From Trichuris trichiura (Eukaryota > Nematoda > Enoplea > Trichinellida > Trichuridae): a stretch of DNA of 64,000 nt. The position numbers were made by a program, and so were the translations under genes. The notes beneath the pieces were generated by a model that made no database searches, had not been told where the DNA came from, and saw only the letters and a program-made list of their open reading frames with translations. Positions 1 to 12,900 of the stretch are shown here, one piece after another. The stretch is from the NCBI GenBank assembly GCA_037903355.1, contig JBAJFE010000008.1, forward strand, positions 434,001 through 498,000, in the 5' to 3' direction. How positions within the stretch are numbered: the stretch's first letter is position 1; every line of letters begins with the position of its first letter.

Positions 1-971
1 CTTTTCGGGCAAATGTTTGCTAGCATATTCAGCCGATAAGGCGGAAGCCAAAACGTGATCAACATCGGTGACAAGTTGAGCGGTATATTCAGTTAGGCTT
101 TCGGCTATGGCTACCGGAAATTGTTCTTCAAAATACTTAACCTGAGCATCTTTAAGCAAGTCAAGTTCGAGACTTGTGTCTTCAACGGCAGTTTGAGGTT
201 GTACGATGCGAGCAAGTTCAGGGAAAGAAGGCAAGGATACATCGGCTGCCTTTTTCGGCATTTGCTCAAACAAAGACTGCACTTCGATGTTTTCTGTACT
301 TACGCTGAGCGTCTGCTGTTTCATAGAAAGCGGGGTAATATCTTCGGATGCAATGTAATCAACCTCTTTGATCCAAGGCATTTGAGCATTAAAAATGGAA
401 AAGCTCTCAGTTGCCTCTGCCTCACTCCAGCATGGAATTTCGATAAGCTTCTCTGTGGCGCAGAGAATCGCGTCAACACCCTCTCGGAAAGGAGAGGACG
501 AAAAATGTTCACCGATCGTCAACTCTTCCGAAGAATACTGTGATTCTAAGGTTGTCGATTCTTGCTCAACATCAAGCCAAGTTTTCATCTCAGCAGTTGC
601 CTCAACAGCAAACTCTTCGCGCTCAAATGCGACCACTTCGCTGGCAGTTGCCGTACAAGGCAATGGAACAACGAACCAGCAATCCCCAACGGCGCTGGGT
701 CCCTTGAATGAGGCAGCTATTGTGCACTTTTCGGCTTTGGGTGCAGCTTTTGGCTTAAGTTTAAGGGACACCTTTTTTCTAAGACTTTCCATTATTTGAA
801 AACCGGCTGATAGAATAGGAATTTCGTCAAACTTGGATTTGCTCAACGTGGCAAACTCATCACGCACGTAAAGGTCAGCGTAGACGCGGTCCACCACCGG
901 TACGATTTTGTCAGCGGATAAAGTTGGTCGTTCAAGCATAGCCTCAGCTGTTACGTCAGCTGAAACGGCAG
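1..971 (-). CDS. Exon 45: spring continuation, cut by window edge
   Basis: At least 971 bp, residues 11354-11677, open to base 1. Same Glu/Ala/Ser/Val/Leu sequence (KVSLKLKPKAAPKAEK, FERE EFAVEATAEM), with slightly more Pro than exon 42. Acceptor CAATTTAG. The protein continues beyond the window. Confidence 0.88.
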
Positions 972-3900
972 CTAAATTGAGCTTATATTTGTGTAATATA
1001 CGCCGTATATATTTGCAAGCTGCCGTATAATGAATGAAAGATAAAAGTAGAAATAAACATACCAGTGGCGACAGCCGTCTGCAACTCTTTTGTGACCACT
1101 CCGAAACTTGTGTCGGCTAGTAAGTGGTCCGCAGACAATGCTCCACAGCTTGATGAAGGGATCACGGCCTCTACCGTTGCTTCCTCTTCCTTTTCTTCGG
1201 CTGCAAGATATTCAATAGCCTATAAAAGAAACAAATAAAAATCAAACTTCTATTCCGCGAATATATTAGCCCCATGCGTCTCTGTAATGCTGCAAGCAAA
1301 CTGTGACCTGAATGAATCATGTAAGATAGAATTCGTTTATCTCTAAAAAGATTGAATCTCTATATAGTTCCAGCAATGACGCAACTTGTGAAGAAAGAAA
1401 GACTAACTAACCCGCCAAGGAAGGCTACTTAGCTCTTGAAGTAATCTAATAAGCACTAATTTGCATAACAATTTTGTAGACAGAGAAAATAAGGAAGAAA
1501 TGTCCCGGCAACACATACTACCTCTGAAACTGCGGCAAAAGCTTTTTCGGCAAACTTCGCAGACGCGAATTGCTCAGCTTCAACGGCGACCAGTTGACCA
1601 GCAATATCCAGTACAGTAAGTGGTGCCTCTGCAAGTGATAAATATGCAAATTACTTTAGTCCATGCTTACAGTTTTATGGCAAACAGGATGGAGGTAAGC
1701 GCTGCTTTTAACAAACGTGCAAACTATCAATGTTAATGGTGCAATTATGGCTGAAAGGAAATAAAAAATGAGCCACAAGTTTCCAAAAACTATTCCCGCC
1801 TTTCGCATCTCTACAATTCATCCTATCAATGCATGCGTAAGCAATTGAAACTAAACCAACACAGTTAATACGCAGATCTTACTAGCATTGAAGCAGAATG
1901 ATATGCAAATAAAAAGTACGCCTACGTCGCAAAATAAAATATTACCGTCAGCAGTATTATACACATTAACAGAAACATAACATAACATACTAAATACGTC
2001 AAGACGAGCCAAAGACAACATCACCATAATATTGTAGCCCATTGTTTAAATACTAGATTGTCCGGAACTAGTAATAATTGCCATATTGTTTATATATTGT
2101 TTGCCATATATATCATTGCAACAAATAGGACCCGTTAAGAGAAACTATGTTTTCAAATAGGTTGAAAACTAAAACGTGAATAATTTAAAGGTAACATTAG
2201 ATTTTTAGGAACAAAATTCTGAGACGTTCATTAGCCAACTGGAACGCAAGTCTAATTTCAGGTTCTTTAAAGAAAATTCGAGAGAGTAAGCACTTGTCTT
2301 AGCCTGTTTTTGAAAAAATACTAATCGTAGCAACAACAACATAAATAGTGATAATAAAAAGAATGAAAGTTTAAAAATGGATGTCCTATAGTGGGCATTT
2401 AGATTCCCGTTGTAGAAGGTTGCGGTATGTTCGTTTTACGGAAAAAATGAAATGTGCAATATCTCAAAGCTTTCAGAAATTGTAGACGTAGAGAGCTTAG
2501 TTTCTACTCCTTTGGCTTACTCAACAGAGCAGGTGCATCGCAACCTTCCATAAAAATAAAAATAAAATGATCCTGAAAACTTTCTGAAAACGTTGGCTTT
2601 ACTAACCGAACACTTCCGTTAATGATTAGATCCTGAAAATCAATTACGGTAATACTTACATTGAGATCAGGTTCTTCGAAAGAAATTGTAAGAGATTATA
2701 TGCAAAAGGATAACCGAAACGTTGCATGCGACCACCGTTAGACGTTTGTTTTAAAAAAATTATTGGACTCCAAATCATCGTCCGTCTTTTGCTAAATACG
2801 ATACCGTTTCTGACACGGAAAATCAAGTACATTCGACGGACGAAAGAACACTTATTTGCATTTTAAAAACTACCACATATGGCAAATTTGCGTTCGCCAT
2901 CGTACGCTAAACAGCAGCATAGGGGCAAAAAGATGACAAAGCGTTTGCATGGGCAAAAACGGCGTTAGAGAAGAATGAAGCGACGGGAGAGGTTTCATTC
3001 CAAAAAAGAGTGTATCACTAACCTTCTACAAGCTCGATTGGATGAATTCCCACGACCGACATCTTCGATTCAGCCGATTCTTCAACTGCGCATTCAATTT
3101 CGCTGATGGACGTCATCTCTTCGGCAAAAACATTCTCTTCGGTGAATACGTCCGCTTCTACTTGAAGTGCGTCTTCCGTTCTGTCGATTTCCACCACGTC
3201 GGTAACATGAACAATTTTGCTGCTTGAAATTGTAGCCAACTTAGTCGCCATTGCTTTGAGGGTCGTTTCAATGGCGAACATTCGATCTCGAATGTCCGAA
3301 CTCAATTCAGCGCTTTCCTCCGTAGTACACACGCTCAGACGATCGCCGGTTAACGATACGCAACTTATTGCTTTTCGGACTGCAATCTCAGCTGTTGAGC
3401 TTTGATCTTTCTTTGCCGACAAATCAAAGTCCGCATCTGTTTGATCCTTGCCAAAATAAGTTTCCAGAAAGTCTAACGACTCGCTTTTAAGTTCAACAGT
3501 GAAAGAATCCAAACGAGAGATGGAGGAAACATGCTGCGAATACTCAACCGCTTCCATAAAAAGTATTTCCTTTACCACCTCCTCGTCGCCTCCGTAGTAG
3601 ACGGTGATTTCCAACGATTCCGATGGATTTTCTATCTCCACTATGGACGACAATAGCACTGTTGTTAAGTATGCTTTATCCGCTTGGGTACGACTCCATT
3701 CAGGCACACAGGCGTCCGTGTCAACCTTACGGCTGGGCAATGATACGTCAACAACTTGTGACAACATATTGTCGCGTATTTCTCTGCGCAGTTCGGTGGC
3801 TTCAACTAAAAGCACGGAAAGACTTTCGTCCGTGAATGTCGGCACTGCCTCAACAACCACATCGACAAAGCTGTTTTGCATATGCAAATTAGAAAGTATC

Positions 3901-6900
3901 TGCTCGTCCATTTCCAAGTTGACAAGAGCAGAACAACTTTCAGACTCTTCAACAATGGACAGATGAACTTCGGTGGACAAAAAGGCCGTTGCCATTGTCG
4001 ATACACAGTCCGTTGTGTCAACAATTTCCAAGAGAGCTTTCGCTTCTTCAATAGCCTCCAACGCTTCAAGACGGCAGTACAACTCCGTCATACTGTCAAG
4101 CGATTTGCCTACGTTGCTTGCCGCCAACAGGAGAGAGCAACTTTCCTCTCGCGAAGAAGACATCGTAGCTGACATTTGCTTAATGGTTTCGACGACATTT
4201 CTCACTTCCGAACAGTACGCATAAGCTGACAGCATTATGTCAAGAGAAATCGCTTCATCCGTACGCTCAATATCGCATAGGACTGTCAACAAAGCGTCAG
4301 TGGCCGATTTGCCATACGTGGACAATTCGCATGTGCTTGCCACGCAAGCTGTCAGCTCTTCTTCGTCCAACTTTCGAACGGATAATTCAACCGACGTATT
4401 TTGCATAAAAATGTCAGATTTGCAAATTGCTTTTTCATCCTCCGTAAACAAAAGCTCCAAAACGCTAGGCTGATCTAGACAGAAGGATGTTAAGCCAACG
4501 GAGCAATCGCTGCAGGAAATCCCGCAAGAAGCAATCTGCTCCTCCAATAACGTTTCGCTGATCTTTTCGGAAGCTGTAACGTCTTCACTCGTTTTTAACA
4601 GTTCAATCTGAGCTTCAATGTCTTCCTGCCTTCCCGCCTTCACGAATTTGCTTTCCAAAGAGGCTTGTACCTTCTCGCCAATTATAAGGGCAACCGCTAG
4701 CTCGCACGGGATATCAAATGCTTTTTCAAATTGTAGCTCCTCGCTAAGCACATCTTGAGTAGATATCTCACCTTCGACGCTTCGCATCGTCATGTCGCAA
4801 GCAACTTTCTCGTATACACCTTTAAAGTGATAATCCACGTCGGTATCTTGTCTTTGCACGATTGCAACAGCTGAAGAAGGGGTCATCGCAGTTTCCGAAT
4901 AGCTAGATGACCAGTAGCCTTGTTCGGCAAGCAGCTGTTCTGAAATTTCACTAATCGAAAGTGCTTCGAATAATTTTGGTTTTTGAAGGAAGTGAGCTTC
5001 AGCTGCAACGACCGGTGCCTGCAGGCTAAGCTTCAAGTCTTCGCTAGATTCTTGCAAGCTAACTTGACTTTCGCTTGACTTCGACATTGCGGAACAAACA
5101 ACCGACACTTCGCTTTGTTGGCCATTTATGGAAGCGCTTAAAATTGTATTCGTTTCTTCGGTCACTTTTGTCCACACACCCTTTTCCATCTCCACGTCGT
5201 ATTGCAGCCGCTGCGCCTCGGCGGTTGGCGCTATTTCGGAAAGCAGAACGGAAATGTTGGACTTTGATTCGCAGACGTGCTCGGCTGTTGAAACGGCCGG
5301 CAAGTGACTACATGTTACGTCAACAGAAATCGACTGACCACCTAAGGACATCTCAGCTTGCAGGATATGGACTTGACATTCCGTAGAAGCCGGAGACGAA
5401 ATAGGCAGAAGAATATCCGTTTCCTTCGACTCTTCCGTGGAGAGTTGAGACTCCGTGACGCAAGATTCGACGCTGACGCTGTACTCGCACGTAGATTCCA
5501 AAGGACGAGTCGGATATTGCGCAGAAATGGCATGCTTGTCCACAGCAGCTTGGAAACTATATTCGGTGGCAACAAAACCTTCCGCTTCTCTTAGATAGCG
5601 TTCGATGATGGGGATTACTTGCTCGCTTTCCCACGGGATGGTCATCAGCGTTTGAAGTATTTCAATTTCTTGCATTTCGCTTTGACTCAGCGAGAACGTG
5701 GCAAACGAGCGGACTTTATCCAAAAGGATTATGTCCGCAACAGACGACTCGGACATACGCGTTAGGTGGACAAGCATCTCCACAATTGGAACAGCCTTCT
5801 CGGTAGTTACAATTGAGATATCCATTGGAGCGGCAAGGGAGGCGGAAACTTCAAAGACATCCGCTGGCTTGCTGTAGCTAACAAGGATGTCAATTTCTTC
5901 TTTTTCGGAGGGCCAAACAATTCCAGGAGCGGATATTTCTTCAACCATTCCCTCCAGCTGTAGATCGCTTCTAAGGCTTACTTCCTCTTGAGCGTACATG
6001 GCTCGACCTGTTTCCTTAGAAGGTAAGGTGTATTCAGCTTCAATTTGTTCAACTACTGCCTCCCGCTCCAACTGGGCTTGCATGTCGGCAATGGAGCCGT
6101 AAGGAACCACCTCCGAGGCTGACTCATGTTGGGATACCAACAGCTTGGCAATGGCCTCCATCATGAGAGGTACATCGCCAAGCCGAGATAACACTACGTC
6201 GACATGCTGCTCAGTAGCTTTCCATTTTTCCGTCATGGTTGTCAGCGTCAAGCTTTGGAGTGCCCTATGGAAATCGCCTATGCCTATGACGTCATAGTCA
6301 GATTCCGGCACCTTGAAGGCGTCGAAATACACGTCGGCTGTTGTTAAAGCAACCAACCCTTCGTGGGCTAATGAACATAAGGCAGTTTCGAGCGGGATAT
6401 CAAGGAGCGCCCCGAAAGTGTCACTACTCTCACCCAGTCTACGCATGTCATGTTCCAACGTAGTAACGGATTCTTCTAAGCCTATTTCGAACCAAGCTGT
6501 GGCGGCAGCTTCCGAAAATAGTGCAACCGAGTAACTACACGACTGGTCAGTTGCAAGTTTCTCTAATGTGGACGTCAAAGAAGTATCCTTCATCAAAGGC
6601 CCTTCTTCGGACGGTGTCGCAGCCTCCGAAGGTGCCTTAAGGGTGCATAAAGTAATCTGGTCGGCAGTAGTTTTCAGCAAGTCGATTTCTACGTAGACGG
6701 TCTCCTCGGTGAATTCAGTTTCTTCCTCCTGCGGTTTGACGTAAAGGAATTCACCGGCTGCTATAAAAGCAGGTATTTTACAAGTAATAGCGGTCGACTC
6801 GGTGGAAGTTGGTTTTTCAAAGTTAGCACTTTCACCTGCTTCCGCCGAGGCGATTCGCTGCAACGACGGGCGTTTTGGCGCCGAAATTAGTCGGGCACAG

Positions 6901-9900
6901 GTCAACAGCACGCAAGATGATGCATACAAGGTTGCACTAACCGTGTCGACCATCCTGTCGACAGCGTCCAATTGGCTAGAAACGTTAATGGTCGTTTCAG
7001 GCAAGTGCTCAGGCAATTGAATCGATTGTGCAACTTTCTGGTAGGATGTTTCCACCAGTTGACTAAACTGAAACGACGCGCGGCTTTCCGGGTGCTCCCA
7101 AGTCACTTCCTTTTCTTCTTCTTCTTCTCTGTCCTCTCGCGCTTTAATTCCAACAGAATCGCTTACCAACGATCCAACCATTTGAAGCGTAATGCCGCCA
7201 CGCCCCGATGATTTTACAACTTCGCTGTCAACCATTGCCTCTTCGACAGCGAACACAATTTCGCCGGAGTGAAGCAAGGCATTGACTAACACTACCTTAC
7301 TTGTACTATCAATGGAAACTTCTTTACTTAAAGTGGATAGCGTCTGTACGCTTTCGTGAACTTCCACCTTTTCCTTATCCATTATTAAATCAACTTTCAC
7401 CCTTATGGTCTCAGGGATACGAAGTAACAACGCGCAAGAACCAAAAAGCTCAGGCTGATGTATGTCGGCATAAAGCTCCAAAAGGCTAACAACCTTTTCT
7501 TTCTCAATAATCATTTTTTGCGCCAACTCCTCCGCTGCTTCAATAATGGCAAAAGCGTCTTTCCGTAATTGCTTAATAAGGTGAACTTCAATGCTCACTT
7601 CTTCTACGAATTCGCTCAGCTCTGCCTTGGGCATCTCGGAAGGTCGTTGGACAACAAAATCACCGGAAGTACCCGTCAAAAACCCACTTTCGACTAGATC
7701 AGTGACGTAGCTAAATGTATCGACGATTTCCCGCCTTTCTTGGGCATCGCTTACGGTAAGCAAAGCTTTTGAAATGGACATGCTTTGTTCGATTGGACTT
7801 TCCATTTCGAAATCGACACCAGCTTCAGTTTCCGCGAGGAAGGAAACTGCTTCTAGGGAACTTAACGCTGGGAAATGCTGGACAGACTCGCCTTCTACGG
7901 AGCGCTTCAAGTCGAAATCCTTTTCAATTTCCCGCAAAACAGCCTTATCCTTACGGAAACTTACAGCTAATGAATTTGACGCGTAACAGGGCGCGAAAAG
8001 TTGGCAATCAATTCTCTGGGCGGCAGGCTGACCCTCGAGGAGGACGTCAACTTCCATTGTTTCCCGCTTTCGCAATTGCTTGACGGCAATTTGAAGAGAC
8101 GAAGGTACAACGTCACCCAAAATCTCCTCTATCTCAACAAAGCTACGCTGCCTAGCCAAGTCGACACGTACATTTATGTCGGTTTCGACAAAAGCGCCCT
8201 CTTTTCTTAGAATGCCAACTATTGCTGCTTCGTACGAGAATGTGGGAAGAGCGGTAAGGGCATTTAAGCATTCAGATTTTGAAGCCAACAAAGTTTCGAC
8301 ATCCACCGTCTCACTTACGTATTGTTCTTCCTTCTCGTATTTGGCAGTCCGCTCCTCAGAGTAAGAGCTTAAAGCCTTTTCGAATACTTCCCTTCGGATT
8401 GACTCGGCGCGGTGTTCGGCTGTTTTTGATAAAGTGAGAACTAAATTCGCTTCCGATTCTTCTACAACGACTTTCTCCACTTCGACAGCAAGTTGAGCAA
8501 CAGCCTTTTTCGGTAAGGTCATTGTTGCCGACTCGTCGTTTTGCTTTTCCAACAGGACACTTTCAATAGCGCGCATTCCTTTGGAAACACTCAGTTGAGC
8601 AAAAGCGAAATCTGTAAGGCAAAGTATTGAAGAGGAACTTAGAGACTGCGCAACCATTGGTCGTTGACATTCGACCAAAAGTTGAATAGTTTCCTTCTCC
8701 GACGACACGGACTGAATTGCTGAATCGACAAGCGCCTGTTCGAAGGACAGAACTTCGAGATGGTCGCCCGCTTCAAAGGATCGCCGGATGTCAACCAGTT
8801 CCGACTCAATCTTTCCGCTGACCACTGCGGAAGCAGCGAAAAGCAGAGTTCCATACTGAGCGCTATGATCACTAACGAATGCAAATTCATTGTGCACCAA
8901 CGCTTCGGATTCACTAACGGACTGAAGTTCACTAGCGGCAGATGGACTTTTCAATTCAACTATGCCTTCTACGGATTCGCATAGCTCACGCTGTTTGAAC
9001 ATATGGTATGCACGATCGAAAATTGGAACTTTTGATGAGCGCGCAAAGTCGGAAATCCATAATTGGCAATCAATACTGTACGCGGCTTTAGCGCGTTTCT
9101 CCATTTCAAAATCTACGAAAGCCTCCTCCTCTTCCTTTGTTATCTTTTCCCGTCGTAAAGAAAGCTCTGCTTTTACGAATGCGCGTTCGGCTAAGCTGCT
9201 GTCAGCCTCTAGGCGGGAAGAGCTTTCGAAAGTGACGTCAGTGGTTTCTTCTTCCTTTTGCCAAACTATTTGAGCACCACGCAGAGAGACCTCTGTGCTA
9301 ACGCTAAGGTGGGTTGGAAGAGCAAGTTCGGCAAATTCATTTTCGGAAGCCTTAATTAAATTCAAATCTAGCAGCAGGCTGGTAAGCTGCTTTGAAATTG
9401 ATGAAATTGAAAACTGTAGAAGAGCAACGCTCTCTGTTCTCCTAGTTAGCACAGAGTCGCCATGCTGGGCGGACTTACTGAGCTCTAATGTCAAAGATAT
9501 TTCCTCTTCTTTATGTTCTGAAATTTCTGCTGTTTCTAACAAATGAACCCGCTCCAGCTTTGTCGCCGTCTCTTCTTGAAGGTGAAGCAAAGAATTGGCA
9601 AAACTGAGGCTGGCATCTGGAGAGCGACTGACCTCAACGAATATTTCAATGTTCTCCTCAGCTTGCTTAACCTGCTGAACCGTTAGCAAACCCACAACCT
9701 GACCTACTGCTGATTCTAAGCAACACTGCGCAAGGATGCACACAGCGGAAGAACTTTCAAAAGGCTTATGGAGTTGGGCCACTTCACTTCTATCCTCCTT
9801 GCTCTCAACCATCCTCAGCTGCTGGCCATAAAAGGCTGCTTCGGATGTTGAGATATCAGACATGCAAACCGAATTTTCAAATGAAACCATTTCACTTGTC

Positions 9901-12900
9901 CATTCAGCTTCGCAGCAAGCTGACGACTCTACTTTTAAAGACGAAAACTGCGCCTCGCTCAATCCCGCCAACGATACATTACTGCTTTCCGTCTCACCGC
10001 GTTTCAACTCTTCAACAGCTATCGATATATTCTCTTCGATCCGCTGTTCGCGGGTGTAAATGCTGAGAGAATACTCAATGAATTCTTTGCACTCAATTAG
10101 AGCGTCTTTGAATTCATAAGGAGTTGAAAGCTCAAATGTAACCTGCACATCTTTTTCTTCCTGTACTTCTTCGAAACGAGAAATTTGCATCTCAGCCTTG
10201 GTCAGCTCAACGTCCGTTGGCACAATTTCCCGCCATTCGCCGATCCTTTCTTCAACGCTACTAGCGGAAGCCAATTCCAAAAGACATTCAGCCGAAGCGG
10301 CGATACGATGCGCAACTTCTGATGCGCAGGTAACTTCTTCCTCGTATCCTGTCATTAGCCCAATTGACGAGATGTAGGTTGCTGCTATGCGGGCATAGTC
10401 CGTGGTCAACAAAAGGGATTCGGCAGCGGCTTTTTCGAAACGAACAGATTTTTCTGCTTCCAAAGGTGCGCAGGTGACTTCCGCTTCTTTAGCGAACGTT
10501 TCTTCGCGGAAAGATTGTACGATCAACAAGCCGCTGCTCTCAGTGTCAACTTGCCTTACTGCATCGACTGTAAGAACGATTTCCTCCTCCCGCTCCTTCC
10601 TAATGAAGTCAGTCGTGTAAAGGTCAGCTTTCATTCCAATGGTCGACTCAGCGACGATTGCTGCCGTGATTTCTTCGTGAGATAAAACTTTTACCAAGTT
10701 GAACAACACGTCTTGCTGTATCTCGACGGATGCTTCGACTTGCTGGCTAATTAATTTTATGGAAGCTGCAACAGCTTCGCTTAGCGAATAACCAATAATA
10801 TGGCAGATCGAATCTGCGGAACTTTTTAAAGAAATTTCCATAGCCGCATTTGCTGCTTCTTCGGTGGTCGGCAATTCCACTTTTTTTGTCTGACGAAAAG
10901 CAAAGAGAGCGCGGGAAACATAGACTGAAGACGACGATGAAGCTACTATACTTTGATGAGCACGCTCTGCGCTCTTTGAAAACTCGCAAACGAGAGAAGC
11001 ACCAATAAAACTTTCTTTTCTTGAAGGAATAATCTCTGCCGACGTTTCCTCTGCACTCTCCAAATACAGTATGCATTGAACCTGAGCATAAGGAGCAGCG
11101 TTTGTTGATTCAAAAAGTACCGCGTAAGCTTTATCCGTATCCTGCTTAGTTGGAAGACTGCAAAGCAGACTTTGCTGCTCTTCTGATGATTTGCATAACG
11201 ATACATCAATCTCCTGCACTTCTTCTTCTTTTCTACTGTACGCGATGATAAGCTGACCTTCAGCGGATGCTTCAGCTGTAAGAATGGCTTCTGCCCTTTC
11301 ATCTTTGCTCAGTTCTGTTATGTCAATGGACTCAGTCGCTTCAGCGTAAAACTGAGTTGTCACAGCGTACTCAGCACCAGTCTGCTTGACGACATGAACC
11401 AGTTGGTCCATTGTGTGCTTTCCGCTAATTAAAACATCTATGTTTGCTGTAGCTGCTAACATTTCGATATCCCTTTCCTTTACGTAGGAAGCTGAGATAG
11501 ACTCACCGAAGGCCATTTCCTTAAGTGTCTCTTCACTCTGCGCGGTTTTGGCGAATAGGTAATCACAGCTGATCGATATGGAAGACTTTCTTTTCTCTGA
11601 AGGGACCTTTTTCATTTCTGCTATCTCGACAACGCGGGAATAAAGTGCACCCTCAACATAAGCCGCTTCGGGCTTTAGCTGCAAAACTTCTTGAACAGAG
11701 ATTGTCTCTTCCTTACGCTCAGCCTGACTACTCGCTAAACTCAATGATGGATAGATATTTGCCTTCACGGCTTCAGACGAACTGTAAGCTATTTGGACAA
11801 GAGCTGACTCAAGCTCTTTCCCGCTAAAGTCCAAGGTGGCAACCGCTTCTTCTTCCTCCTGAACAATTTGAATTTCCTTTTCTGTTAGGCCGTAAAGCTT
11901 GACAAGACTACAAGAAACGGAGACTGAAGGAACTTGGAAACTTTCTTGAACAGCTTCCGCACTGTCCGAAACTTTCTCAAACTGGCAAATGCTTTCGGCT
12001 GCAAGTTCATGCTGCAGATGTTGTAAGGAAGCGACCGCGCTTTCCGAACACGTATATTCGGTTTGAAAAGTTGCGCCTGCAGAGAAAAGCTCGAAAAGCG
12101 TTTCGACGCTTCGATCAACTTTTCCCTCACTGATGACAGTGGAGGAGGAAACTTCCACCTCGGCATGAATTTGCTTTTCGGCAAGCGCAACTTCGCGTTC
12201 AGTAAGCGTTTCTCCTAATAAGGAAGCCGAAGCAAAGGAAGCATACCGCGCAATGACAGTAGCCTTGTCGGCAGGTTCCACGCTGCGGAACTCCAATTCC
12301 GTACTTATTGTTTCTTCCAAAGTTGGTACCTCCTTCTTTTCCATATACGACGACTGCGCGAAACCTGCGGAAGCAACTACCCATTCTAATTGTCCGAAAT
12401 CTACAGACTTGGAAAATTCGCAAGCGCAACTGACCGTCACGCTAACCTTACTATCCTTGGAAGGAGTGACCTTCAATTCCGACCTATCGTAAGGGAATGG
12501 ATGTAGTACGGCTTCAACTTCCGCCATCTTAGAGGCCAACAGTTCAATTTCGAAAAGCGTTTCGCTGCTGCGAATAGCCGCTGCTTCCTTTGAAGCTCTG
12601 AAGAACAATATTTCCTTCTCTTCTTCGCATTTTCCGAGGTCGACTAAAGCTTCTTGAATTTCTTCAGCTATTTCAGCTTCTGCGCGGGAAGATAGTTCGC
12701 TTACGATCGTCGCTGCTGTCATTTCAGTTTGTATAGCCTTTAGAAGTTCAAAAGAGGACGCCGTTTCAAGAACAGCGACTTTGCCAATCTCTTCTACGCT
12801 CATTAAGACATTTTCAACAACTGTCGCTAACGATATATCTTTTATGGTCAACAGTACGGACTGCGTACTTTCTACGCCACAAAGCTCTGTACTTACGCTT

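Noticed and set aside
121..799. Plus-strand ORFs opposite exon 45
   Set aside because: The minus-strand frame is open across the whole stretch with the same repeat composition as exon 42; the plus ORFs are its shadows.
7769..8083. Many 60-120 codon plus-strand ORFs opposite the giant exon
   Set aside because: They arise from the low stop density of the complementary strand of a 12-kb ORF; none has a domain.
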